Below the pieces are notes generated by a model. The model ran no database searches and was not told the DNA's origin. It saw nothing but the letters and a program-made list of their open reading frames with translations. From positions 124,001 to 188,000 of the forward strand of contig NZ_LPXO01000003.1 of the NCBI RefSeq assembly GCF_001482405.1: 64,000 nucleotides of DNA, in the 5' to 3' direction. Shown piece by piece: positions 16,316 to 26,236 of the stretch. The translations under genes and the position numbers were made by a program. This DNA comes from Pseudoponticoccus marisrubri (lineage in GTDB: Bacteria; Pseudomonadota; Alphaproteobacteria; Rhodobacterales; Rhodobacteraceae). Every line of letters begins with the position of its first letter. The first letter of the stretch is position 1.

Positions 16316-16353
16316 TTGACGGAATCCCTCGGTGTCTTTAGAAAGGTTCTAAA
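16316..16353 (+). promoter_or_regulatory. iscR-suf promoter with overlapping Irr (ICE) box
   Basis: TTGACG (16316-16321), 17 bases, then TAGAAA (16339-16344) form a good sigma-70-type promoter. The perfect dyad TTTAGAA-AGG-TTCTAAA (16337-16353) covers the -10. It matches the ICE motif bound by the haem-responsive regulator Irr in alphaproteobacteria. A site over the -10 predicts repression when iron is low or Irr is stable. The box is seen; the Irr assignment follows from the known motif. Confidence 0.75.
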
Positions 16354-16438
16354 CCGGCGCGGCGCCGGATCAGGGCTGGATTGCAGATAGGCGGTCGGGC
16401 CGTCAAGGTCAATTCTCTGCGCGACAGGGGGAGATACG

Positions 16439-16939
16439 GTGAAACTGAGTACCAAGGGCCGTTACGCCATGGTTGCGCTGGCCGATATCGCGCTGCAGCC
16501 CGAGGGGGCCCTTGTCACGCTGGGCGACATCGCCCGGCGGCAGGACATCTCGCTGCCCTATCTCGAACAGCTCTTCGTCAAGCTGCGCCGCGCGGGGTTG
16601 GTGGAATCGGTGCGTGGCCCGGGCGGCGGCTATCGCCTGGCGCTGGCGCAGGACGACATCCGCGTGGTCGACATCCTGGCCGCCGTGGACGAGACGGTGG
16701 ACGCGATGCACAAGGGCGCGGGCGCTTCGGGCGCCGCCTCGGGCTCGCGCGCGCAGTCGCTGACCAATCGCCTGTGGCAGAGCCTGTCGGCGCAGGTCTA
16801 TGTCTTCCTGCACCGCACCAGCCTGCGCGACGTGGTCGAGAACACGCTGGCCCCCTGTCCGGCGGTGCCCTCGATCTTTGCCGTGGTCGATGAAGAGGCC
16901 GTGGGCCGGGCCGCGGCGGCGGGGCGTCCCGATGCCTGA
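16439..16939 (+). CDS. iscR: Rrf2-family Fe-S regulator IscR, single-cysteine type
   Basis: A 166-residue Rrf2 regulator at the head of the suf operon. The N-terminal winged helix (MKLSTKGRYAMVALADIAL, then YLEQLFVKLRRAGLVESVRGPGGGYRLA) is classic IscR. The enterobacterial C-x5-C-x5-C cluster motif is absent; the only cysteine is Cys140 in NTLAPCPAVPS. This matches the atypical IscR described in Rhodobacter, which binds its cluster with one cysteine and represses Fe-S genes. GTG 16439 follows AGGGGGAGA. It is probably autoregulated together with the downstream genes. Confidence 0.92.
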   Translation: MKLSTKGRYAMVALADIALQPEGALVTLGDIARRQDISLPYLEQLFVKLRRAGLVESVRGPGGGYRLALAQDDIRVVDILAAVDETVDAMHKGAGASGAASGSRAQSLTNRLWQSLSAQVYVFLHRTSLRDVVENTLAPCPAVPSIFAVVDEEAVGRAAAAGRPDA

Positions 16940-16981
16940 GCCGCTGTCGACCGATCCCTGCACGGGTTGCGGGGCGCGCCC

Positions 16982-18025
16982 ATGAGCCGCGCCTATCTCG
17001 ACTGGAACGCGACGGCGCCGCTGCGCCCCGAGGTGCGCGATGCGATGATCGCCGCCATGGACGTGGTGGGCAACCCGTCCTCGGTTCATGCCGAGGGGCG
17101 CGCCGCCAAGGGGCTGGTCGAGGCCGCCCGCGCGCAGGTGGCCGCGGCCTTCGGCGCCGAGGGGGCGGATATCGTCTTTGTCTCGGGCGCGACCGAGGCG
17201 GCGGCGCTGGCCTGCGCCGGGCGCGGATTGCTGGGGGCGGATGTGGAACATGACGCGGTTGCCGCCTGGATCGACCCGGCGCTGCCGGTGGACGGGCAGG
17301 GGCGCGTGACGGTCACCGATCCCGCGGCTTCGGTGCTGCAGGCGGCCAATTCCGAGACCGGCGTGGTGCAGGACCTGCCGCAGGGGCTGGCCGTGGTCGA
17401 TGCCACGCAGGTCTTCGGCAAGCTGCCCGTGGCCTTCAACTGGATGGGCTGCGAGATGGCGCTGGTCTCGGCGCACAAGCTGGGCGGGCCCAAGGGGATC
17501 GGCGCGCTGGTGATGCGGCGCGGCACCGACCTGGCGGCGCAGATCCGCGGCGGCGGGCAGGAGATGGGGCGCCGTTCGGGCACCGAGAACGTGATCGGCA
17601 TCGCCGGGTTCGGCGCCGCGGCCGAGGCGGCCGCCCGCGATCTGGCCGATGGCGCGTGGGAGCGGGTGGAAAAACTTAGAACCGTTCTAGAAAAAACCAT
17701 TGAGGCTTCCGCGGAAGAGACTATTTTTGTCGGGAAAGGCGCGCAGCGTCTGCCGAACACCTCCTGCCTGGCCGTGCCCGGCTGGAAGGGCGAGACGCAG
17801 GTGATGCAGATGGACCTTGCCGGCTTCGCGATCAGCGCGGGCTCGGCCTGTTCCTCGGGCAAGGTCCGGTCCAGCCGGGTCCTGCGGGCCATGGGATATG
17901 ACGAGGCCACGGCCTCGGGCGCCATCCGGGTGAGCCTGGGTCCGGCGACCACCGAAGACGAGGTGTCGCGCTTCTGCGATGCCTGGATCGCAAAGTACCG
18001 GCGGCACCGGACACGGGCCGCCTGA
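16982..18025 (+). CDS. Cysteine desulfurase, IscS/NifS type
   Basis: A 347-residue PLP-dependent class V aminotransferase that takes sulfur from cysteine for Fe-S assembly. [18 protein letters not shown] opens the protein. The PLP lysine lies in [15 protein letters not shown], and the catalytic cysteine lies in the loop [11 protein letters not shown], typical of the group I IscS/NifS branch. It is distinct from the SufS at the operon end. ATG 16982 is preferred over TTG 16967. Codons around 17675-17730 (CTT AGA ... CTA ... ATT ... TTT) are unusually AT-rich for this genome and coincide with an Irr-like box. Confidence 0.92.
   Translation: MSRAYLDWNATAPLRPEVRDAMIAAMDVVGNPSSVHAEGRAAKGLVEAARAQVAAAFGAEGADIVFVSGATEAAALACAGRGLLGADVEHDAVAAWIDPALPVDGQGRVTVTDPAASVLQAANSETGVVQDLPQGLAVVDATQVFGKLPVAFNWMGCEMALVSAHKLGGPKGIGALVMRRGTDLAAQIRGGGQEMGRRSGTENVIGIAGFGAAAEAAARDLADGAWERVEKLRTVLEKTIEASAEETIFVGKGAQRLPNTSCLAVPGWKGETQVMQMDLAGFAISAGSACSSGKVRSSRVLRAMGYDEATASGAIRVSLGPATTEDEVSRFCDAWIAKYRRHRTRAA
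17675..17727 (+). promoter_or_regulatory. Internal Irr-like box and promoter inside the desulfurase gene
   Basis: CTTAGAA-CCG-TTCTAGA (17675-17691) keeps the TTAGAA-N3-TTCTA core of the ICE motif. Nine bases later come TTGAGG (17700-17705), a 16-base spacer and TATTTT (17722-17727), a plausible promoter pointing at sufB (ATG 18040). The segment uses codons that are rare here (AGA, CTA, ATT), as if the DNA sequence itself were under selection. Confidence 0.45.
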
Positions 18026-18039
18026 GAGAGGAGCAGACG

Positions 18040-19560
18040 ATGGCTGCATTCGATGACGTTCAGGTCAAGGAAGGCGTCGACCAGGAGACGGTGGATGCCG
18101 TCAAGTCGGTCGGCACCTACAAGCACGGCTGGAACACCGATATCGAGATGGAATACGCCCCCAAGGGGCTGACCCCGGATATCGTCCGCCTGATCTCGGA
18201 AAAGAACGAAGAGCCGGAATGGATGACCGACTGGCGCCTTCAGGCCTATGACCGCTGGCTCCAGAAGAAAGAGCCCAACTGGGCGATGGTCGACTACCCG
18301 CAGATCGACTTCCAGGAGCAGTATTACTACGCGCGTCCGAAATCGATGACGGAAAAGCCGAAGTCGCTGGACGATGTCGATCCCAAGCTGCTGGAAACCT
18401 ACGAGAAGCTGGGCATCCCGCTGAAGGAGCAGATGATACTGGCCGGGGTCGAAGGCGCCGAGGAGGCCCCTGCCGAGGGCCGCAAGGTGGCCGTGGATGC
18501 GGTGTTCGACTCCGTGTCCGTCGGCACGACCTTCCAGAAGGAGCTGGAGAAGGCGGGCGTGATCTTCTGCTCGATCTCCGAGGCGATCCGCAACCACCCC
18601 GAGCTGGTCAAGAAATATCTCGGCTCGGTCGTGCCGGTCAGCGACAACTTCTATGCCACGCTGAACTCCGCCGTGTTCTCGGACGGTTCCTTCGTCTACG
18701 TGCCGCCGGGCGTGCGCTGCCCGATGGAGCTGTCGACCTATTTCCGCATCAATGCCGAGAATACCGGCCAGTTCGAGCGCACGCTGATCATCGCCGACAA
18801 GGGATCCTACGTCAGCTACCTTGAGGGCTGCACCGCGCCGCAGCGCGACACCGCGCAGCTGCACGCCGCGGTGGTCGAGATCATTGTCGAGGAAGATGCC
18901 GAAGTGAAATACTCCACGGTGCAGAACTGGTTCCCCGGCGACGAGGACGGCAAGGGCGGGATCTACAACTTCGTCACCAAGCGTGCCGATTGCCGCGGCG
19001 ACCGCTCCAAGGTGATGTGGACGCAGGTCGAGACCGGCTCGGCCGTGACGTGGAAATACCCCAGCTGCATCCTGCGCGGCAACGAAAGCCAAGGCGAGTT
19101 CTACTCGATCGCGATCACCAACAACCATCAGCAGGCCGATACCGGCACCAAGATGGTCCATCTGGGCAAGAACACCAAGTCGCGCATCGTCTCCAAGGGC
19201 ATCAGCGCGGGCGTGGCGCAGAACACCTATCGGGGCCTCGTGTCGATGCACCCCAAGGCCAAGGACTCGCGCAACTACACCCAGTGCGACAGCCTGCTGA
19301 TCGGCGACAAGTGCGGGGCGCACACGGTGCCCTATATCGAGGTCAAGAACAACTCGAGCCGGGTCGAGCACGAGGCCACCACCTCTAAGGTCGATGACGA
19401 CCAGCTGTTCTACTGTCGCCAGCGCGGCATGGACGAGGAAGAGGCCGTGGCGCTGGTGGTGAACGGGTTCTGCCGCGAGGTGCTGCAGGCGCTGCCCATG
19501 GAGTTCGCCATGGAGGCCCAGCAGCTGGTGGCGATCTCGCTCGAAGGCTCTGTCGGCTGA
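18040..19560 (+). CDS. sufB: Fe-S cluster assembly scaffold SufB
   Basis: A 506-residue SufB, the core of the SufBC2D scaffold on which Fe-S clusters are built. The family blocks are intact: [31 protein letters not shown]-type region [47 protein letters not shown], and near the C-terminus [23 protein letters not shown] with the functional Cys and [32 protein letters not shown] precedes ATG. It follows the desulfurase with a 14-bp gap, but unusually its partners sufC and sufD come 2.3 kb later, after five unrelated genes. Confidence 0.97.
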   Translation: MAAFDDVQVKEGVDQETVDAVKSVGTYKHGWNTDIEMEYAPKGLTPDIVRLISEKNEEPEWMTDWRLQAYDRWLQKKEPNWAMVDYPQIDFQEQYYYARPKSMTEKPKSLDDVDPKLLETYEKLGIPLKEQMILAGVEGAEEAPAEGRKVAVDAVFDSVSVGTTFQKELEKAGVIFCSISEAIRNHPELVKKYLGSVVPVSDNFYATLNSAVFSDGSFVYVPPGVRCPMELSTYFRINAENTGQFERTLIIADKGSYVSYLEGCTAPQRDTAQLHAAVVEIIVEEDAEVKYSTVQNWFPGDEDGKGGIYNFVTKRADCRGDRSKVMWTQVETGSAVTWKYPSCILRGNESQGEFYSIAITNNHQQADTGTKMVHLGKNTKSRIVSKGISAGVAQNTYRGLVSMHPKAKDSRNYTQCDSLLIGDKCGAHTVPYIEVKNNSSRVEHEATTSKVDDDQLFYCRQRGMDEEEAVALVVNGFCREVLQALPMEFAMEAQQLVAISLEGSVG

Positions 19561-19614
19561 TCTTGGCGCGCGGGACGGGCGTGGCTCCGTCCCGCAATCA
19601 CGAGGGTCCCTGCG

Positions 19615-19791
19615 ATGGGCGGCGTGCTGACCACATCGGTTCTGACGGGCGTGTTCTGCGCGCTGTTCACCGTAGTGGTCGGTTGGCTGACCGATACGCT
19701 GTCGATGACACTGCTGATTGTCCTCTCCTTCGTGTCGGGCTTCTGCGGTAGTCTGGTGGCACAGCTCATCCAGGGAAAGGGACGCAGATGA
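19615..19791 (+). CDS. 58-residue membrane protein, small gene in the suf operon
   Basis: A short ORF reading MGGVLTTSVLTGVFCALFTV at its start and ending LIQGKGRR. It has two hydrophobic stretches, about residues 6-24 and 30-50, giving a two-pass or hairpin inner-membrane protein. Its TGA overlaps the ATG of the cupin gene (ATGA at 19788-19791), which supports real translation and coupling. GAGGG lies upstream of the ATG. There is no recognised family. Confidence 0.6.
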   Translation: MGGVLTTSVLTGVFCALFTVVVGWLTDTLSMTLLIVLSFVSGFCGSLVAQLIQGKGRR

Positions 19792-20285
19792 AACCGGTCA
19801 TGAACGTGGACGACGCGCAGGGATTCGCCATGCAGGGCGGCGACGGGTCGAAATTCGCGGCCCGCGTGGCGCCCGTGGGCTCGGTGATCGGCACCGGTTC
19901 GCTGGGCGCAATGTACGTAGTCGTCGCGCCGGGCAAGCGGGCCTTTCCGTTCCACAACCATCTGGGCAATGACGAAATGTTCGTGATCCTCGAGGGCAGC
20001 GGCACCTATCGGCTGGGCGATGCCGAGCACCCGGTCCGCGCCGGCGACATCTGCGCCGCGCCGCGGGGCGGGCCGGACACCGCGCATCAACTGATCAATA
20101 GCGGAGACGGGCCGCTGCGCTACATCGGCATCTCGACCTCGAACGACCCGGACGTGGTGGAATATCCGGACAGCGGCAAATACGCCGCCATGGCCGTCGC
20201 ACCGGGCCCCGATTTCATGAATGCGCATCTCAAGGTGGTGGGGCGCGCGGGCGACAGCCTCGACTACTGGGACGGGGAGCTGTGA
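19788..20285 (+). CDS. Cupin domain protein
   Basis: A 165-residue single-domain cupin. The first metal-binding cupin motif is in FPFHNHLGNDEMFVILEGSGTYRLGD (His, His, Glu), and the second follows in PVRAGDICAAPRGGPDTAHQLIN with its His. The fold suggests a metal-dependent small-molecule enzyme or sensor; the ligand cannot be predicted. It overlaps the preceding small membrane gene by ATGA and the following methyltransferase gene by TGATG, so it belongs to the tightly packed five-gene block inserted between sufB and sufC. Confidence 0.85.
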   Translation: MKPVMNVDDAQGFAMQGGDGSKFAARVAPVGSVIGTGSLGAMYVVVAPGKRAFPFHNHLGNDEMFVILEGSGTYRLGDAEHPVRAGDICAAPRGGPDTAHQLINSGDGPLRYIGISTSNDPDVVEYPDSGKYAAMAVAPGPDFMNAHLKVVGRAGDSLDYWDGEL

Positions 20286-20965
20286 TGGAACAGGTCCGGG
20301 CCGAGATCGCGGGGCGGGGCTTCGTTTTTCACCTCAACGCCGAGGGCTGCCCGGTGCAGGGCCGCCACCGGGTCGGCAAGTTCTATGAACGCGCCGATCT
20401 CGACAAGCTCGCGCAGCACGTGAAGAGCGGCGCCTATGTCGTTGATGTCGGGGCGAATGTCGGCAATCACGCGCTTTATTTCGCTGGCCTCATGGGGGCG
20501 GCGCGCGTGGTCTGCATCGAGCCCAACCCGCAGGCGATCGAGGCGCTGCGCGCCAATGTCGCCGCCAACGGGCTGGACGGGGTGGTCGTGCTGGACTTGC
20601 TGGGCATCGGACTGGGCGCGCGCTCCGAGGACGGGTTCCGGGTGCAGCGGCGCGGCCGCAACCTGGGCGCGGCGCAGCTGGTCAAGGGCGGCGGCATCGC
20701 CGTCCATGCCGGCGACACGCTCTTCGAGGGCGAGCCGGTGGACCTGCTCAAGATCGATGTGGAGGGCATGGAGATGGCGGTGCTGGAAGGCTTCGCCGAC
20801 CTGATCGCCACGCGCCGGCCGCAGATCTTCATCGAGGTCGACACGGCCAATGACGCGGCCTTTCATGACTGGTGTGGCCGCCATGGCTATGCGGTGACAT
20901 TTTCCAGCCGCCACCAGGCGGCCAACGTGAACTATTTCGTGGAACCTGTTGGAGAGACGACATGA
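20285..20965 (+). CDS. FkbM-family methyltransferase
   Basis: A 226-residue SAM-dependent methyltransferase of the FkbM family. Motif I is [16 protein letters not shown], followed by [21 protein letters not shown] (motif II acid). The later [22 protein letters not shown] is the diagnostic FkbM block. These enzymes O-methylate sugars or other hydroxyl groups; the substrate here is unknown. ATG 20285 overlaps the cupin stop; GTG 20282 is an alternative. It is translationally coupled to the YbjQ-like gene (ATGA at 20962). Confidence 0.88.
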   Translation: MEQVRAEIAGRGFVFHLNAEGCPVQGRHRVGKFYERADLDKLAQHVKSGAYVVDVGANVGNHALYFAGLMGAARVVCIEPNPQAIEALRANVAANGLDGVVVLDLLGIGLGARSEDGFRVQRRGRNLGAAQLVKGGGIAVHAGDTLFEGEPVDLLKIDVEGMEMAVLEGFADLIATRRPQIFIEVDTANDAAFHDWCGRHGYAVTFSSRHQAANVNYFVEPVGETT

Positions 20966-21273
20966 TCGTGACCACCACGCCCTCGGTCGAGGGGCATCGC
21001 ATCGCCGAGTACAAGGGCATCGTCGTGGGCGAGGCGATCCTTGGCGCGAATGTCTTCCGCGACATCTTTGCCGGGATCACCGATATCATCGGCGGCCGCT
21101 CGGGCGCCTACGAGGCCAGCCTGCAGGAGGCGCGCGACACCGCCCTGCGCGAGCTGGAGGCCCGCGCCGCGGCGCAGGGCGCCAATGCCGTGGTCGGCGT
21201 CGATCTCGACTACGAGGTGGTCAACAACATGCTGATGGTCTCGGCCAGCGGCACCGCCGTGCGGCTGGGCTGA
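20962..21273 (+). CDS. YbjQ/UPF0145 family protein
   Basis: A 103-residue protein of the YbjQ family (putative heavy-metal-binding fold). The conserved blocks are [69 protein letters not shown] and the C-terminal [11 protein letters not shown]. It forms pentameric α/β rings in solved homologues. The physiological role is unsettled. Its ATG overlaps the stop of the FkbM gene. Confidence 0.9.
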   Translation: MIVTTTPSVEGHRIAEYKGIVVGEAILGANVFRDIFAGITDIIGGRSGAYEASLQEARDTALRELEARAAAQGANAVVGVDLDYEVVNNMLMVSASGTAVRLG

Positions 21274-21296
21274 GCCAGGGGCGCCGGGGAACAGGC

Positions 21297-21896
21297 ATGA
21301 CGCAAACCGCGCTGACACGGCCCGAACTGACCCTGCCCGAGGCAGAGGCCGCGCTGCTGCGGGCCGCCTACGGGCGGGCGGAGGTCGTGCTGGAATACGG
21401 CTCGGGCGGGTCGACCGTGATGGCGGGCGAACTGCCGGGCCGAACCGTGTTCAGCGTGGAATCCGATCCGGACTGGGCGGCGATGATGCGCGCCTGGTTC
21501 GCCGCGAACCCGCCCGCCACGGGCACGCAGGTCCACGTGGTGCATGCCGATATCGGCGCCACCAAGGAGTGGGGCCACCCGGTCGATGACAGCGCATGGC
21601 GCCGCTTTGCGCGCTACCCGCTGGGCGTCTGGTCGCGCGAGGATTTCCGCCAGCCCGATGTCGTGCTGGTGGATGGCCGCTTCCGGCAGGGCTGCGCGCT
21701 GGCCACCGCCTTTCTGACGCAGCGCCCTGTCGATCTGTTCTTCGACGATTACGTGGGACGCAAACACTATCACAAGGTCGAGGAGATCCTCGGCCCCCCG
21801 CAGATCACCGGGCGCATGGCGCAGTTCCGCGTCGCGCCCACACCGGTACCGCCCGAGCGGCTGGCCTGGCTGATCAAGCTGATGCAGGCGCCGTGA
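21297..21896 (+). CDS. Class I SAM methyltransferase-like protein
   Basis: A 199-residue protein whose N-terminal half has a Rossmann methyltransferase start, VVLEYGSGGSTVMAGEL (motif I), then FSVESDPDWAAMMRAWF (motif II), and later QPDVVLVDGRFRQGCALATAFL and LFFDDYVGRKHYHKVEEIL. This pattern occurs in small uncharacterised methyltransferase-like proteins of Rhodobacteraceae. It is the last of the five genes between sufB and sufC; the sufC ATG is 13 bases downstream. Confidence 0.75.
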   Translation: MTQTALTRPELTLPEAEAALLRAAYGRAEVVLEYGSGGSTVMAGELPGRTVFSVESDPDWAAMMRAWFAANPPATGTQVHVVHADIGATKEWGHPVDDSAWRRFARYPLGVWSREDFRQPDVVLVDGRFRQGCALATAFLTQRPVDLFFDDYVGRKHYHKVEEILGPPQITGRMAQFRVAPTPVPPERLAWLIKLMQAP

Positions 21897-21909
21897 GGCA
21901 GAAAGAAGG

Positions 21910-22674
<765 letters not shown>

Positions 22675-23952
22675 ATGGCTTTGCCGCAAGCGAAACAGGA
22701 CGCAACCGAGGCGCGGCTGGACGCGCTGAGCCTGCCCGAGGGCGGCTGGTCGGCCCCGGCCCGCAACGAGGCGCTGGCCCGGCTGCGCGCCATGGGCCTG
22801 CCCGGCGCGCGGGACGAGTACTGGAAATACACCCGCCCCGACACGTTCAACAGCGTGGAGGTGCCCGAGGCGGCGCTGTTCGAAGCCGAGGAAACCCCGG
22901 TATTCGGCGAGCGCGGCGCGCTGCGCATCGTCTTTGTCGACGGTGTCTTCGATGCTGAAGCCTCGGATGAGCTGAGCCTTGAGGGGGTCAGCATCGATCG
23001 GCTGGCCGATGCGCCCGACATCCACTGGGCCCGGGACATCTACGGCGTGCTGGAAGCGCGCGGGCAGAGCCCCGTGCAGCGTCCGCTGGCCGCGCTCAAC
23101 ACCGCCTTTGCCACGGATGGCGTGCTGATCCACGTCACGGGCACGCCCTCGCGCCCGATCCAGCTGGTCTATCACCACCGCGACACCCGCTCGGACGCGA
23201 TCCTGCACCACGTGGTCAAGGTGGATGCCGGGGCCAAGGCCACGATCCTCGAGACCGGGCCGGCCGCGGCACGGTTCAACAAGTGCATGGAGGTGGAGAT
23301 CGCCGATGCCGGCACGCTGCACCACATCCGCGCGCAGGGCCGCGACCATGAACGCCGCGCCGCCACCCATGTCTTTGCCCGGCTGGGGCGTGAGTCCGTC
23401 TTCAAGACCTTCACGCTGACGGTGAACGGCGTGCTGACACGCAATGAATGCGTGATCGAGCTGACCGGCGACGATGCCGTGGCCCATGTGGCCGGCGCCT
23501 GCATGGGGGATGGCGATTTCCACCATGACGACACGGTGTTCATCACCCATGACGCGGTGAATTGCGAAAGCCGTCAGGTCTTCAAGAAGGTGCTGCGCAA
23601 CGGCGCCAAGGGTGTCTTCCAGGGCAAGATCCTGGTGCAGCCCGGCGCGCAGCAGACCGATGGCTACCAGATCAGCCAGTCGCTGCTCTTGGACGATGAC
23701 AGCGAGTTCCTCGCCAAGCCCGAGCTTGAGATCTATGCCGATGACGTGGCGTGCTCGCACGGCTCGACCAGCGGCGCGATCGACGAGGACAGCCTGTTTT
23801 ACCTGCGTGCCCGCGGCATTCCGCGCGGCCCGGCCGAGGACCTGATGACCATCGCCTTCATCGCCGAGGCGGTGCAGGAGGTCGAGGACGAGGACCTGCA
23901 GGAAGAGATCGTGGCGCGCGTGGCCGCCTGGCTGGAGCGGCGGCGGGGCTGA
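22675..23952 (+). CDS. sufD: Fe-S cluster assembly protein SufD
   Basis: A 425-residue SufD, the SufB paralogue in the scaffold complex. The N-terminal helical region (NEALARLRAMGLPGARDEYWKYTRPDTF) is followed by the right-handed β-helix core and the C-terminal signature YADDVACSHGSTSGAIDEDSLFYLRARGIPRGPAEDLMTIAF, which includes the conserved Cys-Ser-His. It starts directly at the end of sufC and is followed after one base by a small membrane gene. Confidence 0.96.
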   Translation: MALPQAKQDATEARLDALSLPEGGWSAPARNEALARLRAMGLPGARDEYWKYTRPDTFNSVEVPEAALFEAEETPVFGERGALRIVFVDGVFDAEASDELSLEGVSIDRLADAPDIHWARDIYGVLEARGQSPVQRPLAALNTAFATDGVLIHVTGTPSRPIQLVYHHRDTRSDAILHHVVKVDAGAKATILETGPAAARFNKCMEVEIADAGTLHHIRAQGRDHERRAATHVFARLGRESVFKTFTLTVNGVLTRNECVIELTGDDAVAHVAGACMGDGDFHHDDTVFITHDAVNCESRQVFKKVLRNGAKGVFQGKILVQPGAQQTDGYQISQSLLLDDDSEFLAKPELEIYADDVACSHGSTSGAIDEDSLFYLRARGIPRGPAEDLMTIAFIAEAVQEVEDEDLQEEIVARVAAWLERRRG

Positions 23953-23953
23953 C

Positions 23954-24442
23954 ATGGCACTGACCACCGATATCGCGGCCACCTATCGCGGGCCGGGCGC
24001 CGTCATGCGCCGCCTTCTGGCGCTGGGGCGCCGCGAGGACCGGGCGCTGGCCATCCTGATGGGGGCCTGCGTGGTGATGTTCATCGCGCAATGGCCCCGG
24101 CTGGCCCGCGACGCCCATCTGCAGGACCTGAACCTGCAGATGGAGATGGGCGGCGCGCTGCTGGGCACGATCTTCATCCTGCCGCTGGTCTTCTACGGGC
24201 TGGCGGGGCTGGTCCACCTGGGCATGAAGCTTTTCGGCGGGCTGGGTGATGCCTATGGCTCGCGGCTGGCGCTGTTCTGGGCGTTGCTGGCGGCCTCGCC
24301 GCTGGCGCTGCTCTACGGGCTGGTGGCGGGCTTTGTCGGGCAGGGCGCGCAGCTGACGATCGTCGGGCTGGTCTGGTTCGTGGCCTTCATGTGGTTCTGG
24401 ATCTCCGGGCTGCGCGTGGTGCACCGGGGACAGGCGGCGTGA
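23954..24442 (+). CDS. Yip1-like membrane protein A
   Basis: A 162-residue integral membrane protein with about four hydrophobic helices (ALAILMGACVVMFIA; ALLGTIFILPLVFYGLAGLVHLGM; LFWALLAASPLALLYGLVAG; LTIVGLVWFVAFMWFWISGL). Topology and position suggest the Yip1 superfamily. The function in the suf operon is unknown; similar pairs are often carried near sufD/sufS in Rhodobacteraceae, to my recollection. It overlaps the next gene by GTGA. Confidence 0.7.
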   Translation: MALTTDIAATYRGPGAVMRRLLALGRREDRALAILMGACVVMFIAQWPRLARDAHLQDLNLQMEMGGALLGTIFILPLVFYGLAGLVHLGMKLFGGLGDAYGSRLALFWALLAASPLALLYGLVAGFVGQGAQLTIVGLVWFVAFMWFWISGLRVVHRGQAA

Positions 24443-25023
24443 GCGTGCAGGGTGTCCTGAGCCTCGCGGTGCAGACCGTGGTCGCCCCGCGCGACGTGGC
24501 GCGGCTGCTGCTGTCGATCCGTCCCGGGCGCGAGGCGCTGGCCACGGCCTTTGCGCTGGTGGTCGTGCTGAACGCGCTGGTCTTCCAGGGCTCGCGGCTG
24601 CTCATGCCCGGGCCGGTGCCGCCGCTTCTGGGCAACCCGGTCAGCTTCCTTGTGTTGCAGGGCGGCACGTTGGCGCTGACCGCGCTGGCGCTGACATGGA
24701 CGGCGCGGCTGTTCGACGGGCGCGGCCGCTTCGAGGAGGTGGCGCTGCTGCTGATCTGGATGCAGGGCCTTCGGGTGCTGGTGCAGGCGGCGCTGATGCT
24801 GATCCTGCCGCTTTCGGCGGGTCTGGGCACGCTGGCGCTGGCCGTGGGCACGGCGGTGGGTGTCTGGATCCTGCTCAATTTTCTGGACGAGGTTCACGGG
24901 CTGGGCAGCCTGTTCAAGGCCGCTCTGGTGCTGATGCTCGGCGTGATCGCCATGGCCTTTGCACTGTCGGTGCTTCTGGCCCTGGCCGGCGTGACCCCAA
25001 ACGAGATGACGACCAATGTATGA
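24439..25023 (+). CDS. Yip1-family membrane protein B
   Basis: A 194-residue membrane protein with about five hydrophobic segments. VVAPRDVARLLLSIRPGREALATAFALVVVLNAL near the start is the Yip1-family pattern of an amphipathic helix before the first membrane span. The start is GTG 24439, overlapping the previous stop, and its end overlaps sufS by 8 bp, so it is firmly within the operon. Its role is unknown. It may be a membrane partner of protein A, since the two genes are coupled. Confidence 0.75.
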   Translation: MSVQGVLSLAVQTVVAPRDVARLLLSIRPGREALATAFALVVVLNALVFQGSRLLMPGPVPPLLGNPVSFLVLQGGTLALTALALTWTARLFDGRGRFEEVALLLIWMQGLRVLVQAALMLILPLSAGLGTLALAVGTAVGVWILLNFLDEVHGLGSLFKAALVLMLGVIAMAFALSVLLALAGVTPNEMTTNV

Positions 25024-26236
25024 TATCGACACGATCCGGGCCGATTTCCCGATCCTCTCGCGCGAGGTCAACGGCAAGCCGCTGGTCTACCTCGACAACG
25101 GGGCCAGCGCGCAGAAACCGCAGGTGGTGATCGACGCGGTCACCCGCGGCTATGCCGAGGAATATGCCAATGTCCATCGCGGGCTGCACTACCTCTCGAA
25201 CCTCGCGACCGAGAAATACGAGGGCGTGCGCGGCACCATCGCGCGCTTCCTCGGCGCCGCGGACGAGCAGGAGATCGTCTACACCACCGGCACCACGATG
25301 GGCATCAACCTCGTGGCCTATGGCTGGGCCATGCCGCGCATGGAGGCGGGCGACGAGATCGTCCTGTCGGTCATGGAGCACCATGCCAATATCGTGCCCT
25401 GGCATTTCCTGCGCGAGCGGCAGGGTGTGAACCTGAAATGGGTCGACGTGGATGCGACCGGCGCGCTCGACCCGCAAAAGGTGATCGACGCGATCGGGCC
25501 GAAGACCAAGCTGGTGGCCATCACCCACCTGTCCAACGTCCTGGGCACCGTGGTCGACGTCAAGGCGATCTGCGAGGCCGCCCGCGCCAAGGGCGTGCCG
25601 GTGCTGGTCGATGGCAGCCAGGCGGCGGTGCACATGCCGGTCAATGTCGACGATCTGGGCTGCGATTTCTACGCGATCACCGGGCACAAGCTCTATGGGC
25701 CCTCCGCCTCGGGCGCGATCTGGATCTCGAAAGAGCGCTTGGCCGAGATGCGCCCCTTCCTCGGCGGCGGCGACATGATCCGCGAGGTGCACAAGGACGA
25801 GATCACCTGGAACGACCCGCCGATGAAGTTCGAGGCCGGCACCCCCGGCATCGTGCAGCAGATCGGCTTGGGCGTCGCGCTGGACTACATGATGGGCCTC
25901 GGGATGGAGAACATCGCCGCCCATGAGCGCGACCTGCGCGACTACGCCCGCGAGCGTCTGGACGGGCTGAACTGGCTGCAGGTGCAGGGCACGGTGCCGG
26001 ACAAGGCGGCGATCTTCTCCTTCACCATGGACGGGGCGGGTCATGCGCATGACATCTCGACAATCCTCGACAAGAAGGGGGTCGCGGTGCGCGCGGGCCA
26101 TCACTGCGCTGGCCCGCTGATGGATTTCATGGGGGTGACGGCAACCTGCCGGGCGAGCTTCGGGCTCTACAACACCCGCGCCGAGGTGGACGCGCTGATC
26201 GACGCGCTCGACCTCGCGCATGACCTCTTCGCCTGA
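25016..26236 (+). CDS. sufS: Cysteine desulfurase SufS
   Basis: A 406-residue group II cysteine desulfurase. YLDNGASAQKPQVVIDAV opens the PLP domain. The PLP lysine lies in FYAITGHKLYGPSASGAIW, and the catalytic cysteine is in RAGHHCAGPLMDFMGV near the C-terminus, the SufS-type loop. SufS normally needs SufE or SufU as sulfur acceptor; neither is visible in the window. It is the second desulfurase of this operon and its last gene; a tRNA-Leu follows after 130 bp. Confidence 0.96.
   Translation: MYDIDTIRADFPILSREVNGKPLVYLDNGASAQKPQVVIDAVTRGYAEEYANVHRGLHYLSNLATEKYEGVRGTIARFLGAADEQEIVYTTGTTMGINLVAYGWAMPRMEAGDEIVLSVMEHHANIVPWHFLRERQGVNLKWVDVDATGALDPQKVIDAIGPKTKLVAITHLSNVLGTVVDVKAICEAARAKGVPVLVDGSQAAVHMPVNVDDLGCDFYAITGHKLYGPSASGAIWISKERLAEMRPFLGGGDMIREVHKDEITWNDPPMKFEAGTPGIVQQIGLGVALDYMMGLGMENIAAHERDLRDYARERLDGLNWLQVQGTVPDKAAIFSFTMDGAGHAHDISTILDKKGVAVRAGHHCAGPLMDFMGVTATCRASFGLYNTRAEVDALIDALDLAHDLFA

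Noticed and set aside
17086-19371. 761-residue minus-strand frame across the desulfurase and sufB genes
   Set aside because: Antisense shadow of two fully conserved genes.
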